DNA of 10,243 nt. Source: Treponema sp. GTDB taxonomy: Bacteria > Spirochaetota > Spirochaetia > Treponematales > Treponemataceae. The notes under the pieces are model-generated. The model saw only the letters and a program-made list of their open reading frames with translations. It was not told the DNA's origin and did not search any database. Positions 8,453 to 10,243 of this stretch are shown one piece after another. The stretch lies in NCBI GenBank assembly GCA_024699205.1, contig JAILQA010000219.1, forward strand, positions 1 through 10,243, in the 5' to 3' direction. The position numbers and the translations under genes are program-made. Every line of letters begins with the position of its first letter. Position 1 is the stretch's first letter.

Positions 8453-9139
8453 TTATTTTACTCCCCATTGAGCGTAATATTCATCAAGTTGTTTTTTTAA
8501 CTCTTCCGTTATAACTTTTTTATCACCGTTTGTATAAAGAGCTTCCATAACTTCGTCCATTGTAACAATTGCGGTAGTTTTAAAGTTATATTTTTCGCTG
8601 ATTACTTCCAGTGCAGATTTATTTGAATCAGGAGCACGTTCCATACGATTTAGGGAAACAATTTCGCCGACAATTTTAATTCCACCCTCAACGCTTTCCT
8701 GTGCCCGAATCTTAGGATAAACTTCTTCGATAGATTTACCCGAAGTTGTAACATCTTCTATAATAATAACCCGGTCACCATCTTTAATTTTGTAACCTAA
8801 TATACTGCCTTTGTCTGCTCCGTGATCTTTTTCTTCCTTTCGGTCGCAGCAGTATTTTACTTCTTTTCCATATAATTCATAGTAGGCAATTGAAGTTGCA
8901 ACTGCAAGAGGAATGCCTTTATAAGCTGGTCCAAAGAATACATCAAAATCATCACCAAAGGTATTGTGGATGGCCTGTGCATAAAACTTTCCAAGTCTGA
9001 AAAGCTGAGAGCCTGTGATATAGGCCCCTGCGTTCATAAAAAAAGGTGATTGGCGTCCGCTTTTGAGAGTGAACGAACCGAACTTCAAAACCTGGCATTC
9101 CAGCATAAAATCAATAAAATCTTTTTTGTATTGTTCCAT
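8453..9139 (-). CDS. pyrE: Orotate phosphoribosyltransferase
   Basis: 228 residues, a normal length for PyrE. It transfers the phosphoribosyl group of PRPP to orotate, giving orotidine 5'-phosphate in de novo UMP synthesis, in the cytoplasm. Visible motifs: LKFGSFTLKSGRQSPFFMN (about 18-36) of the N-terminal hood that contacts orotate; FGPAYKGIPLA (69-79); the mobile catalytic loop with DRKEEKDHG (99-107); and the PRPP-binding motif VIIIEDVTTSGKS (124-136). The C-terminal tail of about 30 residues is charged and ends AQWGVK. No other pyrimidine gene is present. It lies 51 bp after the secreted-protein gene and 27 bp before the binding lipoprotein, so it is likely co-transcribed with at least the importer. 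The start codon has only a weak purine stretch (AGAAAG) one base ahead of it. The assignment is secure; the operon link to the importer is positional only. Confidence 0.96.
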   Translation of the reverse strand: MEQYKKDFIDFMLECQVLKFGSFTLKSGRQSPFFMNAGAYITGSQLFRLGKFYAQAIHNTFGDDFDVFFGPAYKGIPLAVATSIAYYELYGKEVKYCCDRKEEKDHGADKGSILGYKIKDGDRVIIIEDVTTSGKSIEEVYPKIRAQESVEGGIKIVGEIVSLNRMERAPDSNKSALEVISEKYNFKTTAIVTMDEVMEALYTNGDKKVITEELKKQLDEYYAQWGVK

Positions 9140-9190
9140 GCTTTCTATTTTAATGAAAAATCTTAGTTAAAACAATCTAAACACATGTAA

Positions 9191-10147
9191 TTATTTACGT
9201 CTTGCTTCTTCTTTTTGAATAGCCTGGAGATTTGCAAGTTCAATTTCGGAAAGCTCTTGAAAAATATTTCCATGGTTGGCCAGAATTATGTTTCGCATAT
9301 ATAGGAGCTGTTCATTTGTAAAAAAAATCAAATCTTTTTCTGTGAGAAGATTTTTTCCAAGTCTGTAATTCTGGCTGTCATAATCTCCGTAGGGGTTGAA
9401 CAAAAAATATTCATCTGCAATTTCGAATCTGAAAAGATCAAAAAAATCAGGAGAAACATTTTTTCTTGTTATAGTGATTTTTTTACCATCGTTGGTAATT
9501 TGTGTATCTTTCCAGGAATCTGGGGTTTTCCATTTATCGGATTCAACAAAGAAAGTACGGTCACAAAGAATGACTGAAGTTGGGCTGATATTATTTGTAA
9601 TTTCTATTGTCTGACTTCCTATTGGATTTTTCCAGGTTTGTCCTGTTCCGAAAAGGTATTCAACTCCTTTATAGAAACCAGCAACACCATATTCGCAATC
9701 ATAATCTACGGATGTTTTTGTTATCGCTTTTGATGAAAAAGTAATATCGCGTACGAACCATAAATCCACAATATCAGCTTTATGCGCAGGAGTCTTTGTG
9801 CCATTGTCTTCGAGGATTTTATATTCAAGGCTTTTTCCGTTTAATGTAGTTTTAAAATTTTTAAGCTCGTTAGTTTTTGATGTACCGTAATGCCAATGAG
9901 GGAATCCAACTTTTATGCTTGTTGAATCTCCTTCATTGTAAAACTCAAAATCAACATGTACATGATAGAATCCTGGCTGCAGGTCAATTTTAATTATTTC
10001 GCTTTTCATTGAAATTGAAGGATGAGCACTGGACATAGGAGAATCTATTGGAATTACGCTTCCGCCGGCAGCTTCTATATAGGCATCATTTGCATTAAGG
10101 AAAAAACAAAAACAGATAGATAAGAGGACAATTAAAAATCTTTTTTT
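9191..10147 (-). CDS. Secreted protein with DUF4424-like N-terminal part and condensed YARHG-like C-terminus; start codon missing
   Basis: The first ATG in frame is at 10034-10036, but the frame stays open upstream and encodes a good signal peptide: KKRFLIVLLSICFCFFLNA, then NDAYIEAAGGS. The true start should be one or two codons before the KKR, where the sequence turns into an inverted copy of the gene itself, so the ATG is lost. After the signal, AGGSVIP, ISMKSEIIKIDL, YHVHVDFEFYNEG and VGFPHWHYG resemble the start of DUF4424-type secreted proteins, and YLFGTGQTWKNPIGS resembles a later motif of such proteins. The C-terminus reads LLYMRNIILANHGNIF then LSEIELANLQAI, matching the YARHG domain pattern (RN, then A-x-H-G), but lacking the usual YF...WY segment between these parts. 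Likely exported to the periplasm or surface; function unknown. It ends 51 bp upstream of pyrE on the same strand. Domain assignments are from pattern memory. Confidence 0.75.
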   Translation of the reverse strand, partial: KKRFLIVLLSICFCFFLNANDAYIEAAGGSVIPIDSPMSSAHPSISMKSEIIKIDLQPGFYHVHVDFEFYNEGDSTSIKVGFPHWHYGTSKTNELKNFKTTLNGKSLEYKILEDNGTKTPAHKADIVDLWFVRDITFSSKAITKTSVDYDCEYGVAGFYKGVEYLFGTGQTWKNPIGSQTIEITNNISPTSVILCDRTFFVESDKWKTPDSWKDTQITNDGKKITITRKNVSPDFFDLFRFEIADEYFLFNPYGDYDSQNYRLGKNLLTEKDLIFFTNEQLLYMRNIILANHGNIFQELSEIELANLQAIQKEEARRK

Positions 10148-10243
10148 GTTTTTTCCTTAATGCAAATGATGCCTATATAGAAGCTGCCGGCGGAAGCGTA
10201 ATTCCAATAGATTCTCCTATGTCCAGTGCTCATCCTTCAATTT
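10012..10243. repeat. Near-perfect 106-bp inverted repeat with 20-nt loop at the window edge
   Basis: Bases 10012-10117 pair with 10138-10243 read in reverse complement; 105 of 106 positions match, the exception being C10113 against T10142. The loop is 10118-10137. The left arm is the 5' coding part of the secreted-protein gene (signal peptide end and mature N-terminus); the right arm is the same coding sequence turned around, and it stops only because the window ends. The single mismatch lies next to the loop, where the short complement AGAT/ATCT plus an A/T run could have served as a priming site. This pattern is what a polymerase fold-back or an assembly error at a contig end produces; a genuine inverted duplication is possible but less likely. 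Confidence 0.95.

Noticed and set aside
9147..9175. Possible promoter for pyrE: TTGTTT, 17-base spacer, TAAAAT on the minus strand
   Set aside because: The -35 matches only half of the consensus, AT-rich sequence gives such hits by chance, and the transcript would start almost on the pyrE ATG.
9140..9190. Rho-independent terminator between the secreted-protein gene and pyrE
   Set aside because: The 51 bases are AT-rich but form no GC-rich stem followed by a T run on the minus strand.
10118..10137. A covalently closed hairpin telomere as in Borrelia linear replicons
   Set aside because: A telomere read-through would be symmetric to its centre. Here a 20-nt unpaired loop and a mismatch beside it separate the arms, and the arms are protein-coding.
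10138..10243. A second, divergent copy of the secreted-protein gene on the plus strand
   Set aside because: The two copies would share one 20-nt centre with no room for a start codon or promoter for either, and the DNA identity is nearly total, which fits an artefact better than a gene pair.

Overview
The window is AT-rich and almost entirely coding. All seven supported genes lie on the minus strand with gaps of 51 bp or less, and one pair overlaps. The best guess for the source is a spirochaete of the Treponema type: AT-rich codon use, lipoprotein signals with a Phe near the cleavage site, and a very large lipoprotein alpha-2-macroglobulin. This is inference; there is no rRNA or other marker gene to confirm it. 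The irregular window length and the structure at the right edge suggest a whole contig from a draft, metagenome or single-cell assembly.

In transcription order (right to left): (1) a secreted protein with a DUF4424-like N-terminal part and a shortened YARHG-like C-terminus, start codon lost at a sequence break (9191-10147); (2) pyrE, orotate phosphoribosyltransferase (8453-9139); (3-5) a complete ABC importer of the cobalamin/ferric-siderophore class, made of a BtuF-like binding lipoprotein (7457-8425), a FecCD/BtuC-type permease (6372-7430) and a BtuD/FecE-type ATPase (5536-6387); (6) a three-helix membrane protein with a charged linker and a PH/GRAM-like C-terminal domain (4649-5527); (7) the N-terminal 1542 residues of a bacterial alpha-2-macroglobulin lipoprotein that runs off the left edge (1-4628). 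Spacings of 51, 27, 26, -16, 8 and 20 bp fit one transcript or a few overlapping ones. No convincing promoter, terminator, riboswitch, tRNA, insertion sequence or CRISPR was seen.

The importer genes clearly work together: the lipoprotein captures the ligand, the permease moves it across the inner membrane and the ATPase powers it. The macroglobulin is expected to trap proteases in the periplasm. The membrane protein between them has no known role, but its tight spacing to the macroglobulin makes a linked envelope function worth testing. PyrE is housekeeping.

The most striking non-coding feature is a near-perfect 106-bp inverted repeat with a 20-nt loop (10012-10243) at the extreme right end. 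The right arm is a reverse copy of the 5' part of the right-most gene, and the junction falls just where that gene's start codon should be. A fold-back chimera or assembly artefact is the likeliest explanation, so bases after about 10142 should not be trusted as native flanking sequence. I did not find a clearly new biological system; the most open questions are the PH-like membrane protein next to the macroglobulin and the condensed YARHG protein.
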